DNA of 64,000 nt from Maribacter halichondriae. Its GTDB lineage: Bacteria; Bacteroidota; Bacteroidia; Flavobacteriales; Flavobacteriaceae. The stretch covers positions 2,858,529 to 2,922,528 of the forward strand of contig NZ_CP107030.1 in assembly GCF_027474825.1 (NCBI RefSeq), written 5' to 3'. The notes under the pieces are model-generated. The model searched no databases. It had not been told where the DNA came from and saw only the letters and a program-made list of their open reading frames with translations. Made by a program: the position numbers and the translations under genes. Shown piece by piece: positions 8,405 to 17,895 of the stretch (positions are counted from its first letter, which is position 1; every line of letters begins with the position of its first letter).

Positions 8405-9531
8405 AAGTCCAACCACTTTTTAAAATCGGCAGCTTTGTTCTTTGAGATGATTATGGCATTACTGGAAGCGGGGTTCAATATGATTTTTAGCTGGTTGTTA
8501 CCATATCTTAAAATCTCATAAATACCCTTGGCAGAAATGATGTGTTGCCTATTGGCCCGAAAGAAAAATGCAGGATCTAGACTACTATAAAGTTCATCCA
8601 AACTAGAATTGCTTGAATGCCGTTGTCCATCAAGACAGGTTATCCTTGTAATTGAATTTTCGGTGCTAATGAATGCGATTTCATCAACGCGCACGGAAAT
8701 CAACTTGTCCTTGGAATAGGTCAATAATCGATTTTTGATCCTTGTGCCATCTTCGCCTTCCTCCGGGTCATCACTATCGGCGTCCTCCACACTTTTTGAG
8801 ACTTTATCCTTTAGACTATAAAGATCGGCATTGAGTTTGGAAAGATTGACCACCTCTTCGGCCAGTTTCTCATTTTTAAGCTCAAAAGTTTTTTCATAGT
8901 AGCTTCCCAAAAATCGAACAATCAGTAGGCATAACAATACAATTGCCGCACTACTAAGAAGATAAACAAGCAAAAAGTTGAATCGAAGTTGATCGATCTG
9001 TTTGTGTATTTTGTCAATATTCGCGTGAGCGGCGATGATCCAATCCGAATTTCTTACCGGATAAAGGTAAATAACTTCTGAATCCCGACTTTCGTTTGAA
9101 AAATCCCTAATGCCGCCTTTGGGCTGTTTGTTATTCAGAAGGTCATAAAAATCCTCCGAATTGATTTCGTTATCTATAGACCTCACATAAGATTCATTTG
9201 GGTTGGTTTTTTTTCCAATTTTCTGAGGGTCAGGGTGGCAGATTTCGACCCCTGACCAGTCGAACATACAAACGAATCCTGTTTCGATATCGGTGCCCTC
9301 AATGCTTTTTTGAATATTATTGATAACGGTTTCCCTATCCGTACCATTTTCCAATTGTGAAGCGACAAGCTCTGCAAATTCCCGGGCCTCACGCTTGCTC
9401 GATTCTATTTGTATCTCCAAAAATTGATTGGTGCTGACCTTGACCATATAGGCCATACTAAAGTAGCCGATAATAAAGACGATTATCGAAATCGCCAGTA
9501 GCGTAAACAGATATAAGTTGTCTTTTTTCAA
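8401..9531 (-). CDS. Membrane sensor with extracytoplasmic domain and LytTR DNA-binding domain
   Basis: A 376-residue one-protein sensor/regulator. Membrane helix 1 is at about 7-30 (LFTLLAISIIVFIIGYFSM). A periplasmic cache-like region follows (about 35-180; FVCMFDWSGVEICHPDPQ, SDWIIAAHANIDKI), then helix 2 at about 188-212 (FLLVYLLSSAAIVLLCLLIV), a coiled stretch with an acidic linker, and a C-terminal LytTR domain (KNRLLTYSKDKLISVRVDEIAFIST, FFFRANRQHIIS). LytTR domains bind direct-repeat promoters, so this would couple an external signal directly to transcription. It is monocistronic in view, transcribed divergently from the repeat lipoprotein operon at 9663, which is a possible target. 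Confidence 0.88.
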   Translation of the reverse strand: MKKDNLYLFTLLAISIIVFIIGYFSMAYMVKVSTNQFLEIQIESSKREAREFAELVASQLENGTDRETVINNIQKSIEGTDIETGFVCMFDWSGVEICHPDPQKIGKKTNPNESYVRSIDNEINSEDFYDLLNNKQPKGGIRDFSNESRDSEVIYLYPVRNSDWIIAAHANIDKIHKQIDQLRFNFLLVYLLSSAAIVLLCLLIVRFLGSYYEKTFELKNEKLAEEVVNLSKLNADLYSLKDKVSKSVEDADSDDPEEGEDGTRIKNRLLTYSKDKLISVRVDEIAFISTENSITRITCLDGQRHSSNSSLDELYSSLDPAFFFRANRQHIISAKGIYEILRYGNNQLKIILNPASSNAIIISKNKAADFKKWLDF

Positions 9532-9662
9532 AAGCGGTTCAATTCTTCAAGGCTAAAATTTCCCTTTTAAGTCAGATTTTTTCCCTTTCACATGATTTTA
9601 ATTGATTTGAGAAAGGTAACGAAGTTAATTTACAAACATACATAATCCAAAATGCTAGAAAA

Positions 9663-11273
9663 ATGAAAAATATATTTTTACTTCTGTTCGTATCGATCTT
9701 TGTGCTTCAGAGCTGTAGCAAAGATGATAGCCCTGCTCCTAAAACTCCAGAACCAATTGGTACCCCAGATCCAAATCCTACTCCGGATCCAGATCCTAAT
9801 TCCGTAAAACTCGCCGATAACGCCGCCTTCGGTAAGATTTTGACCGATTCCAATGATATGACCCTTTATTTTTTCTCCTTGGACACCAAGGATACTTCTG
9901 AATGTACATCAACAGGATGTTTGGGTGCCTGGCCCATATTTTATGAGGAAACAATTACGGTCGATACCGGTTTGGATTTGGCTGATTTTGCAACCATCGA
10001 TAGGGCGGATGGCGAAAAACAAACCACCTACAAAGGATGGCCTTTGTATTATTTCGCAAATGATGCAGCGGTTGGAGATGTTAACGGAGATGATGTGAAC
10101 AATGTGTGGTACGTTGCCAAGCCTGATTATTCTTTAATGTATGTAAGTGCCCAATTGGTAGGGGCCGACGACGTAAACTACTTGGGAGACTATACCGAAG
10201 GCGATGGGCCGACTTCTTATATTGTGGATATAGAAGGAAACACGCTGTACGCGTTCGCACCTGATGAAAAAGATACGAATAACTACACAGAGCCCGATTT
10301 CTCGAACGATCCGGTCTGGCCCATTGCCGAAATCACTTTGGATAAGATACCAAGTATTCTCAATGCCTCAGACTTTGGAACAATTGATGTCTTCGGCAGA
10401 ACACAACTGACCTATAAAGGTTGGCCCTTGTATTATTTTGGTGGCGATAGTGCTCGAGGCGACAATAAAGGGGTTAGCGTTCCCGCTCCAGGGGTTTGGC
10501 CCATAGTAAATGTGGATACCCCCATGGCACCGGAACCTGAACTCACGGTTAAACTAGCCGATGATGGCACCTTGGGTAAAATTTTGACAGATGCCGATGG
10601 AATGTCACTTTATTTCTTTTCTAGAGATACAAAGGACACTTCTGAATGTGTGGATGGATGCTTAAGTGCATGGCCTATCTTTTATCAAGAGAACCTTGTA
10701 CTAGATGCAGGGTTGGAAGCTTCCGATTTTGCAACCATCGACCGTGCTGATGGTGAAAAACAAACCACTTATAAAGGATGGCCCTTGTATTACTATGCAG
10801 CTGATAGTGGTGCTGGAGATACGAGTGGCGATAATGTAGGTAGTGTATGGTTCATTGCCAAACCCGATTACTCGTTGATGTATGTTCGAACACAGCTGGT
10901 AGGTAATGATGGGGAGAATTATCTAAGTGATTACACAATTGGCGAAGGCCAAACATTCTATATTACCGATATTGACGGTAGAACGCTTTACGGGTTCCTC
11001 AATGATACCAAGGATACCAACAATTATACGCAGTCAGATTTCTCCAATAACGATTTTTGGCCAATTGCCGAAATCGATTTGGATAAAATACCCAGTATTC
11101 TTGATGCGGCCGATTTTGGCACAATTGATGTTTTTGGAAGAACCCAGCTAACCTACAAGGGGTGGCCAATGTACTATTTCGGACCTGATGAGGAAAGAGG
11201 CGACAACAAAGGCGTAAGTGTTCCTTCGCCGGGAGTCTGGCCCATTCTGAATATTGATACAGTACCCTTGTAA
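9663..11273 (+). CDS. Lipoprotein with four secreted-repeat (Lipoprotein_15/COG4315) units
   Basis: A 536-residue lipoprotein (VSIFVLQSCSK; Cys about 19) with a Pro/Asp-rich linker after the signal. The mature region holds PF03640-type units: GKILTD...TLYFFSLDTKDTSECTSTGCLGAWPIF, then a second unit TLYAFAPDEKDTNN...WPIAEI, each with TTYKGWPLYYF or LTYKGWPLYYF motifs. The two-unit block (about 45-285) is repeated almost unchanged at about 295-535, so the gene arose by internal duplication. Function is unknown for the family, which is often found with haem or electron-transfer genes. A c-type cytochrome-like lipoprotein lies directly downstream. Confidence 0.85.
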   Translation: MKNIFLLLFVSIFVLQSCSKDDSPAPKTPEPIGTPDPNPTPDPDPNSVKLADNAAFGKILTDSNDMTLYFFSLDTKDTSECTSTGCLGAWPIFYEETITVDTGLDLADFATIDRADGEKQTTYKGWPLYYFANDAAVGDVNGDDVNNVWYVAKPDYSLMYVSAQLVGADDVNYLGDYTEGDGPTSYIVDIEGNTLYAFAPDEKDTNNYTEPDFSNDPVWPIAEITLDKIPSILNASDFGTIDVFGRTQLTYKGWPLYYFGGDSARGDNKGVSVPAPGVWPIVNVDTPMAPEPELTVKLADDGTLGKILTDADGMSLYFFSRDTKDTSECVDGCLSAWPIFYQENLVLDAGLEASDFATIDRADGEKQTTYKGWPLYYYAADSGAGDTSGDNVGSVWFIAKPDYSLMYVRTQLVGNDGENYLSDYTIGEGQTFYITDIDGRTLYGFLNDTKDTNNYTQSDFSNNDFWPIAEIDLDKIPSILDAADFGTIDVFGRTQLTYKGWPMYYFGPDEERGDNKGVSVPSPGVWPILNIDTVPL

Positions 11274-11320
11274 ACAGGAGGTTTGAAATAGTTGTATTTT
11301 AGAACAACAAAGATAGTTTT

Positions 11321-11668
11321 ATGATGAGACGAAGATCTATATATATGTTGGTTGCTGCTACGGCGCTTTCCTCTTGCGAGTACAATGTGGAAAATGAGGG
11401 TATGGTTATCGATGATTCATGTGAACCTACAATCTCGTATACTGCTACGATTCAACCGCTGATAGCGAACAACTGCATGCCCTGCCATAATGGAGATGGT
11501 AATATTCCCGATGCACCAGATCTTACGACATACGCGGCGGTTCAGAGCAGAGCTGAATTGGTAAAGGAAGTGACACAATCGCGACGTATGCCCAAAGACG
11601 GTACGCTGACCGATACTGAGATTGCCGCCATAAAATGTTGGGTTGATGGCGGTGCGTTGGATAATTAA
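11321..11668 (+). CDS. Small c-type cytochrome-like lipoprotein
   Basis: A 115-residue secreted protein with a lipobox (ALSSCEYN). It has one haem c motif CMPCH inside IQPLIANNCMPCHNGDGNIPDAP, followed by LVKEVTQSRRMPKDGTLTDTEIAAIKCWVDGGA. The PK-DG part with the downstream helix supplies the Met ligand region of small cytochrome c domains. It should carry covalently bound haem in the periplasm or outer membrane and move electrons. The stop codon overlaps the next start (TAATG at 11666-11670), indicating translational coupling. Partners in the same run are the repeat lipoprotein, an OB-fold protein, a YceI-like protein and DUF5777. Confidence 0.85.
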   Translation: MMRRRSIYMLVAATALSSCEYNVENEGMVIDDSCEPTISYTATIQPLIANNCMPCHNGDGNIPDAPDLTTYAAVQSRAELVKEVTQSRRMPKDGTLTDTEIAAIKCWVDGGALDN

Positions 11669-12102
11669 TGATTCGAAAAGTGGGAAACAGAACATTTAAA
11701 ATATTCATTGGGTTTCTATTATTGGCCACTTTGGGGCTTGTTGTTTCGATATATCTCTACAACAAACCACATGTCGATGTCAAAGAATCTGAAGCTGCCT
11801 ACGTGTTGACGGCACAAAACCTTATCGATGAATATCAGACGAACGAGATGGATACCAATAAGAAGTATTCAGAAACCGTCATTCAGGTAAAAGGAACCAT
11901 TTTTGAAATCTCAACGCTAAAAGGCAATAGCGTGATTACGATAAGGGACGAGGGGCTAGAATCAAGTATCATTTGCCACATGCTTCCCGAAGAAAATAAA
12001 AGAACGTTACAATTTAAAAAGGGCGACGAAATCAATGTTAAAGGTATCTGTACAGGATATTTAATGGATGTCATAATGGTAAGATGTACCTTAGTTGATT
12101 AA
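11668..12102 (+). CDS. Membrane-anchored OB-fold (tRNA_anti-like) protein
   Basis: A 144-residue protein with an N-terminal membrane anchor (IFIGFLLLATLGLVVSIYLY). The following domain matches the tRNA_anti-like/OB-fold pattern: LTAQNLIDEYQTNEMDTNKKYSETVIQVKG, then IFEISTLKGNSVITIRDEG, ICHMLPEENK, and a strand pair around GDEINVKGICTGYL with a final Cys. Members of this group are usually found with YceI and DUF5777 genes in Bacteroidota, as here. Molecular function is unknown. Translation is coupled to the cytochrome gene by a one-base overlap. Confidence 0.8.
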   Translation: MIRKVGNRTFKIFIGFLLLATLGLVVSIYLYNKPHVDVKESEAAYVLTAQNLIDEYQTNEMDTNKKYSETVIQVKGTIFEISTLKGNSVITIRDEGLESSIICHMLPEENKRTLQFKKGDEINVKGICTGYLMDVIMVRCTLVD

Positions 12103-12106
12103 GAAT

Positions 12107-12647
12107 ATGAAAAAGATTTATTTTTTAGTAATTGCGCTTCTGCTCTGTTCCAGTTCAAGTGCGCAGGATAAATTTCTGACAAAAGAAGGGTATGTTTCCT
12201 TTTTTCGCATTCCCTGGTCGAAGACATCAAGGCCGATAACAATCAGGTGTTGAGCGTTATCGATACGGTGACCGGAAAAATTGCGATACAAATGCTGATG
12301 CGATCCTTTATGTTCAAGAAAGCATTGATGCAAGAGCATTTCAATGAAAATTACGTAGAGTCGTATAAATACCCCAAAGCGACATTTTCTGGCAAAATAT
12401 TGAATTTCGTCGAACTGAGCGAGGAGAATAACGTAACGGAAATTATTGGAACATTAACCGTGCATGGGGAAGAAAAGGAGATAAGTACCAAAGTGATCGT
12501 TGAAATCGCAGAGGATGGAATACTTTTAAAGGGGGTTTTTATGTGGATGTCGCCGACTTCAAGATCAAGATTCCCTCGATTGTCGCGAACAACATCGCCA
12601 AAACCATTAAGGTAACTTTTGAATTGGACCACAAACCATATAAATAA
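12107..12647 (+). pseudogene. YceI-like secreted lipid-binding protein, two frameshifts
   Basis: Begins MKKIYFLVIALLLCSSSSAQDKFLTKEG, a clean signal peptide plus YceI start. Reading breaks at the six-T run 12200-12205. One extra T restores FFSHSLVEDIKADNNQVLSV, and the long middle frame (IQMLMRSFMFKKALMQEHF, YPKATFSGKI, GTLTVHGEEKEI) is canonical YceI. A second break at the G5T5 run 12531-12540 hides the expected end DVADFKIKIPSIVANNIAKT, after which the gene stops at 12645-12647, five bases before the DUF5777 start. YceI proteins are lipocalin-fold, isoprenoid-binding periplasmic proteins. Two one-base deletions in homopolymers suggest sequencing error as much as decay. Confidence 0.8.
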
Positions 12648-12651
12648 GAAC

Positions 12652-13533
12652 ATGAAGAAATACGTCTTACTGTCTACTTTTATCTTGATGATGCCATTAT
12701 ACGGGTTTTCTCAAGATTTGGAAGCTATTTTAGAGGAAGAGTCTTCAGATACCACCTTGGTGGCTGCAAGTACTTTCAACGGCACGAGATTATTAAATGG
12801 TCACTCGGTGGAAACCCGTAAAACAGGAATTTTGGAATTCTTGATTTCACACCGATTCGGAAGGGTAAACTCGGGATTTGACCAACTGTTCGGACTGGAC
12901 GACTCGAACATTCGGTTCGGTTTTGAATATGCCTGGAACGATAGATTGACGTTGGCCGTTGGCAGAAGCTCGTTTGAAAAAACATTCGATGGATATGCAA
13001 AGTATCGCTTGCTGAATCAAAAGACCGGGGCCAATCCGTTTCCGTTCAGTCTTACACTTTTCGGAAGTGCTACCGCAAAGACAATCAAAGACTATTTACC
13101 CGAAAACAAACCTACTTTTAGCGAAAGACTGACCTATACAGGGCAGGCATTGATTGCAAGTAAGGTAAATCAGAATCTTTCCCTGCAATTAATGCCCACC
13201 TTTGTGCATTTTAATACAGTTCCGGAGTCAAATGACCCTCATGATATGGTAGCTTTAGGCTTTGGTACCCGTGTTAAAATAAGCAAGCGCGTTTCACTTA
13301 ATGCGGAATATTATTACAACTTAAATCCGTTTGAATCGATCGATGTCAAGAATTCCATTGCCTTCGGGTTCGATATTGAAACAGGGGGGCATATTTTCCA
13401 AATAATTCTCGGAAACTCGGTTTCCATGATTGAAAAAGGATTTATCGCGGAGACCACAGGAGATTTTTTCAAAGGCGATATTCATTTCGGATTTAATATC
13501 TCCAGGGCATTTCAAATAAAAAAATCGAATTAA
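12652..13533 (+). CDS. DUF5777 outer-membrane beta-barrel protein
   Basis: A 293-residue protein started at ATG 12652 (MKKYVLLSTFILMMPLYGFSQ), the first codon giving a signal peptide. The body alternates short strands, with the DUF5777 signatures TRKTGILEFLISHRFGRV, FGLDDSNIRFGFEYAWND, LTLAVGRSSFEKTFDGYAKYRL and GTRVKISKRVSLNAEYYYNL. It ends in a barrel-like strand (FGFNISRAF). It is likely an outer-membrane barrel working with the cytochrome, OB-fold and YceI proteins upstream. A weak hairpin follows the gene. Function unknown. Confidence 0.85.
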   Translation: MKKYVLLSTFILMMPLYGFSQDLEAILEEESSDTTLVAASTFNGTRLLNGHSVETRKTGILEFLISHRFGRVNSGFDQLFGLDDSNIRFGFEYAWNDRLTLAVGRSSFEKTFDGYAKYRLLNQKTGANPFPFSLTLFGSATAKTIKDYLPENKPTFSERLTYTGQALIASKVNQNLSLQLMPTFVHFNTVPESNDPHDMVALGFGTRVKISKRVSLNAEYYYNLNPFESIDVKNSIAFGFDIETGGHIFQIILGNSVSMIEKGFIAETTGDFFKGDIHFGFNISRAFQIKKSN

Positions 13534-13910
13534 GATAGGTTTGTTAGTGTTTTAGACAGCCAGCTCTCTGGCTTAAAGAGAGAAATTGCTATGAAAGACG
13601 GAGGCTCTTCAATTTTTGGAGAGCTTTCGTTGTTTTGATGTGTTTGATTTTTATTTAAGGGGTTAGCCTTGACTATATACAGATTTATTCAAGCTCAAAA
13701 TAAAAGGAGATTTTAAAATAAAAAGAATCAATTTTTAGTGGCTCACTTTCATCCGCTTTATTATCTTCAGTTTGATCCGCTCTGGGAGGTTCATTTAAAT
13801 CCCTCCAAGGTGGTACTTTATCCGTTGTTGCAACTATTAGATAGAGTATTAAGCATGGAGGATATTATATGGCACAAATATTTATCATTATTTCGCCCCT
13901 AAAAATTTAA
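13534..13910. other. Gene-free chromosomal stretch left of the island
   Basis: No convincing open frame. It holds a possible terminator for the DUF5777 run near 13602-13626, then AT-rich sequence leading to the old tRNA-Leu terminator. I see no promoter or RNA gene that I can defend. Confidence 0.4.
13602..13626 (+). terminator. Possible terminator of the lipoprotein/YceI/DUF5777 run
   Basis: AGGCTCT at 13602-13608 pairs with AGAGCTT at 13620-13626 (two G-U/A-U ends), followed by a T-biased stretch. Weak stem, right position. Confidence 0.4.
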
Positions 13911-13945
13911 AAACCCCTGAAAATCATATGATTGATAAGGGTTTC
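13911..13945 (-). terminator. Displaced original terminator of tRNA-Leu
   Basis: AAACCCCT at 13911-13918 pairs with AAGGGTTT at 13938-13945, with an inner AATCATATGATT palindrome. On the minus strand it is followed by a T-rich tail. It sits immediately outside the left attachment repeat, where the terminator of the uninterrupted tRNA-Leu gene would have been before island insertion. Confidence 0.6.
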
Positions 13946-13947
13946 CG

Positions 13948-13962
13948 TACTCGAGGCGGGAG
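13948..13962. repeat. attL: displaced tRNA-Leu 3' end
   Basis: GTACTCGAGGCGGGA, identical over 15 bp to the acceptor/T-stem end of tRNA-Leu at 61817-61831, and followed by non-tRNA sequence. Confidence 0.85.
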
Positions 13963-14070
13963 TACCAACACCTTTATTTTGATTTATACCCCTTTAGACG
14001 CTTAAATATAGCTATCATTGGTAGTTTGTATTCCAATTAAATTCATTAAATTTAATTTATCAATTTATTT

Positions 14071-14089
14071 TGACACCAAATTTGACACC
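14071..14089 (+). promoter_or_regulatory. Candidate recombinase arm-type sites, left end
   Basis: Two TGACACC motifs at 14071 and 14083, spaced 12 bp, between attL and the recombinase start. The same pair with the same spacing occurs at 61751/61763 next to attR. They could be arm-binding sites or the operator/promoter of the recombinase gene. Confidence 0.5.
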
Positions 14090-14121
14090 AAATTAATCCG
14101 CTTATATCAACTTAAACGCAA

Positions 14122-15357
14122 ATGCAAGTTGTCTACTATATCATCGAGAGCAAGACCGATAAACAGGGAAACGCACCTGTTTTCTATAGCATAACTTTTA
14201 GCGGGGAAAGAATCCGTCGCAAAATAAAGGGTGTAAAAGTAATGCCAAAGGATTGGAACGAGTCAACTCAGCGTGTGAAGCCACCGCTGAAAAAAGAACC
14301 CTATAATTACCATATTGAATACAATAAGATCATAGAGGAACTCGATCAAAAATTGAAGGCTATCTTTCGGTTGATCTTGTTAAACGATTTGAAACCTACA
14401 AAAGAATACATACTGGAAAAACTGGATGATACCATACCAATTGATATAGTCCATAATTTTTTGGATTCATTCCAAGAGTTCATAGATAGGTCGAAAATCA
14501 CAAAAGCGGAGCGGACGATAAAATCCTATGTAACCACCCTGAACTATCTAAAGGATTTTGAGACAGAAACATCTTTTAAGTTGAATTTTGAAACCTTGGA
14601 CTATAAATTTTTTGAAAAATTTCGGGAGTATTCATTTCACACGAAAGAGATCAAAAACAATTACTTCTCGAAATTAACCACAATTCTAAAGACCTTTATG
14701 ACTTGGGCGGCCGATAGGGAATATCATCAAAATTTCGCCTTTAAGAAATTTATAGCCAAGGAAGATGAAACAGAGGTAATTTGTCTTACGTTATCGGAAT
14801 TGATGAAAATGTACAATCACGAATTTAAATCCACAAAATTGACCCATGTACGTGATTTGTATTGTTTTTGTTGCTTTACGGGATTGCGTTACAGCGATGT
14901 TAAAAAACTTAGGCCATCGAATATTTATGATGATTATTTGAAACTGAACATACAAAAGACGAAAACAGTAGACCATACAATTCCCCTGAATGCCTACGCA
15001 AAAGCAATCTTGGGCAAATATCAAGAAACGATTTACGAACCTCTACCCATAATTTCTTCGCAGAAATTCAACAAATATGTAAAAGAATGTGCTGCGGAAG
15101 TGGAAATTGACAAGCCTACGACCATTACCCGATATATCGGCACCAAAAGGATTGATACTACTGTACCCAAATACGAGCTTGTAACAAGCCATACCGCAAG
15201 AAAAACATTTGTTACCAATAGCTTGGTTTTGGGAATGAAAGAAATGGTACTTCGTAATATTACAGGTCATAAGAAAGAGGAAAGTTTTCGTCGCTATGTT
15301 AAGATTGCTGAAGACTTGAAAAAACAGGAAATGGATACCGCATGGGGCAAAATTTGA
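14122..15357 (+). CDS. Tyrosine recombinase/integrase of the island
   Basis: A 411-residue Bacteroidota-type integrase. The N-terminal arm-binding domain (about 1-95; VYYIIESKTDKQGNAPVFYSI, RIRRKIKGVKVMPKDWNE) precedes the SAM-like core-binding domain (about 105-205; FLDSFQEFIDRSKITKAERT). The catalytic domain contains TGLRYSDVKKL (first Arg), a Lys in the beta-hairpin, SHTARKTFVT (His/Arg), ITGHKKEESF (His) and RRYV with the nucleophilic Tyr. All catalytic positions are present, so it should be active. It lies 160 bp inside attL, far from the intact tRNA, and is followed by a broken hypothetical gene and an excisionase-like protein. Confidence 0.95.
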   Translation: MQVVYYIIESKTDKQGNAPVFYSITFSGERIRRKIKGVKVMPKDWNESTQRVKPPLKKEPYNYHIEYNKIIEELDQKLKAIFRLILLNDLKPTKEYILEKLDDTIPIDIVHNFLDSFQEFIDRSKITKAERTIKSYVTTLNYLKDFETETSFKLNFETLDYKFFEKFREYSFHTKEIKNNYFSKLTTILKTFMTWAADREYHQNFAFKKFIAKEDETEVICLTLSELMKMYNHEFKSTKLTHVRDLYCFCCFTGLRYSDVKKLRPSNIYDDYLKLNIQKTKTVDHTIPLNAYAKAILGKYQETIYEPLPIISSQKFNKYVKECAAEVEIDKPTTITRYIGTKRIDTTVPKYELVTSHTARKTFVTNSLVLGMKEMVLRNITGHKKEESFRRYVKIAEDLKKQEMDTAWGKI

Positions 15358-15545
15358 ACCTACGATTTATCAAATCATCGCGATACTAGGGACTTGACAA
15401 GAAACTACTTGAGGTAATATTATAAGATTTCCCACAAATAAACGTTTGAATAAGACAATTCTCAAACGTAAGTCCGACCAATTTCGAAGTCTTTAAGATG
15501 ACATAGACAAGATGAAAAGGATGCTGTTTGGTAAAACCAGTTTGA

Positions 15546-17024
15546 TTGACCAACTGCCTAAACATAGACGAATCCTTAGATCCTATCAAGCTGTTTTTCT
15601 TCAGCGACTTTCAGACCAAAGAGTTTAAGGAATATACCAGAAGAAAAGTACGGACTCTAAGTTCGTATCAATTTTACCATCTTTTGGCCTGGCTTTTGGA
15701 AAATGTGAAGGATGATGCTCTGGTATCAAACCTTGATATTCTTTTCGATTTCTCAACATTAAACCCAAAAAAATACCTGCCCACGGAGTGGCAGTCCTAT
15801 CCGGGTGCCTTCGAACCACTTGAAAAACCGCTTCTTCCCAATCGATTTTATAAAGATTGCCGTAAGTTTTTTCATAAAGACCAAGGAACCTTATATGCGG
15901 TTCTACGCGAAACGGACTCATTGCAACGAGTAGACCGATTCTTACTTTATTTCAGGGCGAGAAAAAACATCAAAAACCCAGAAGTTGATTTTGAAAAGCT
16001 GCTGAATTTGATGTCATTGGAAGAGCGGCTATGTTTTCCTGTATATAATTTTCCTGACCAAGAAGCTATACCATTTTACGGGCATGCCCTTAATTATTTG
16101 AGATTTGAATTAAGCGAAGAAGCCGATTGGCTCAGAAATGAGTTATTGAATGAAATCCAAAAGGAAGGAAAACATATCAAGAGACTTTTTATTTGTAATG
16201 GTAAAGAGGCAATTCCTTTTGCTATGATGGACAGGTCGGTTGTGTTGTTGCCCATGTTGGTCGATTTTCAAAAGTGGAAACAGCTCGTCATGGAGGCTCT
16301 AAGGAGCAAAGGACTTTTGGCCTCCTTAAGAAGAAACTTTTGATATCAACCCAAGAGCTAATAGAGCTTCTCGGAGACGATTATTTTCAAGACTTTACCT
16401 TTCAAAATCGTCAATATATAACCAAAGCAGAAGAGCCAGGAACCTTTTATGTGAGGCTTTTTTCCGCGCCACTTGTTCATTCCCTATTCTACACGGAGTG
16501 GCTAAAAAACTTAAAAGCAACAAATTTAAAAACTGCTTCCCCTCCCTCAAAAAGATTTAGAAGAAGTTCAAAAGAATCAAATCATCATCACTAAAAAAGG
16601 GTCGCAATTAAAACTGAAAAAGGCATTCATTGAATTTTTAAATCATATGAAGCTAAAGATTGATGATGATCGAAGTAGGGCTATTGAAAGCTTTGTTTAT
16701 CGCAACTTTAAGTATGAATATGATGAGAACATTGATTTCTCAAAACGTACGGTAAACAATTTTGGATATAAGCCTTTGGACTTTATTCCCGCAAAACAAG
16801 CCAAGAACTTTGCCAAGCTACTGTTATACCTTTCGGACAAAAAATACTTGCTGAGCAACAAGACCCAAATCATTCGCACTTTGGACGAAGACATCCATGA
16901 AAAAAATGGAAAGGATGGCTTTAGTTATAGTTCCTTAATACGAATTCCGAGTGACGAGCATCATCTTTTCCCGGACAAAGTAATTAGAAGGCGCATCCGA
17001 TCGATACTTAAAATAGACGATTGA
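15546..17024 (+). pseudogene. Conserved-looking island gene of unknown function, three frameshifts
   Basis: Three abutting frames read as one protein of about 490 residues. The first (from TTG 15546; LFFFSDFQTKEFKEYTRR) ends at 16343. The second overlaps it and continues GLLKKKLLISTQELIELLGDDYFQDF. The third gives KAFIEFLNHMKLKIDDDRSRAIESF and ends at 17024. Breaks lie near 16315-16335, in the A6 run 16504-16509 and in the A5 run 16549-16553; one extra base at each restores continuity (EWLKKLKSNKF, PSLKKDLEEVQKNQ). No ATG is available near the start. I do not recognise the family. Its place between integrase and excisionase-like gene suggests an island-specific accessory role. Confidence 0.6.
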
Positions 17025-17177
17025 TTGCACTACTTACATTCCTCGTGTCCCTCAGGTCTCAATTATAGTGGCTATTTGGTTCGGGCAATGCACTAGTCTA
17101 TAAAGTGCAACCCGATATTACGAATTTATCCCCAATTTAGTTATCCGGCTTTTTGGTCGAGTTTAAATACGATAAAG

Positions 17178-17477
17178 ATGGGAAATGTACTTTTTTACAC
17201 GCACACGAAGGAAGATTTGAAAAGAACAGTTAAAATGGTCTTGGAAGAAATGCGCAAAACGGAATTTATAAACGAAACATCAATAAACCCAGAAGATGAC
17301 AGGTTGAGTCAACAAGAGGCGGCTAAATTCTTGGGTATCTCTGTTACTTCATTGATAAGTTGGAAGAAGAAGAAAATCGTTCCGTATTACCAAATTGGCA
17401 GAGCAATTTTCTTCTCTAAAAAAGAGCTACTTGATTTGGCAAGAAAAAATGCATTTGTGCGAAAGTCTAGATATTGA
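17178..17477 (+). CDS. Excisionase-like helix-turn-helix DNA-binding protein
   Basis: A 99-residue protein. An N-terminal helical part (LKRTVKMVLEEMRKTEF) leads to a MerR/Xis-like winged helix: RLSQQEAAKFLGISVTSLISWKKKKIVPYYQIGRAIFFSKKELLDLAR. This is the HTH_17/AlpA-type pattern of recombination directionality factors and excisionases encoded beside tyrosine recombinases. It probably bends DNA at the attachment sites or regulates the integrase. ATG at 17178; no partner overlaps it. The left copy of the long direct repeat begins 25 bp after its stop. Confidence 0.82.
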   Translation: MGNVLFYTHTKEDLKRTVKMVLEEMRKTEFINETSINPEDDRLSQQEAAKFLGISVTSLISWKKKKIVPYYQIGRAIFFSKKELLDLARKNAFVRKSRY

Positions 17478-17501
17478 TTTTTTATTGATTAGATATTGAT
17501 A

Positions 17502-17598
17502 TTTTTTGAAGGCAAATGTGTCCCATAAAACGTTAATTAACGAAACTACTAAAAGAGACCACGTTTGGGACACTCTTAGCCAATTGCTCTCACCTTCG
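17502..17598 (+). repeat. Left copy of ~97-bp direct repeat bracketing cargo block
   Basis: Near-identical over its first ~70 bp to 47048-47144, offset 29,546 bp. It contains the perfect palindrome CGTTAATTAACG and flanking GTGTCCC / GGGACAC arms. Weaker similarity continues for another ~40 bp. Confidence 0.85.
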
Positions 17599-17895
17599 TT
17601 AGATTGTCTCTAAAAAAGGCCCATAAATGGACCTGATAATTTTTATTTCTAGATCCTTCACACTTATCGAATTTCAAATGCTAGCGCCAACAGGTTATTC
17701 TTTGGAGCGAGGCCGAAAATATCCCACTAACTATTCTATCTCAATCGAAAGAACGCATATTGCACTGATGCAAGGGCGGCGAACTGGTTTTAGGAATTCG
17801 GATTAAGATTGCAGCGGTAATTAACGTACATGGTGTAACCTTCACCCTTTTAAGGAAAGCTAGATAGTCACGGTATTTTGATTCCTGTTATTATA
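17599..17895. other. Gene-free stretch after the left repeat copy
   Basis: No coding frame. The first ~40 bp are a diverged continuation of the repeat seen at 47145-47185. The rest shows nothing I can name. Confidence 0.4.

Noticed and set aside
14791..15270. Minus-strand frames inside the integrase gene
   Set aside because: They overlap the conserved catalytic domain of the recombinase and have no family signal.
17502..17598. CRISPR or tandem-repeat interpretation of the long repeat
   Set aside because: Only two copies 29.5 kb apart; no spacers and no cas genes anywhere in the window.
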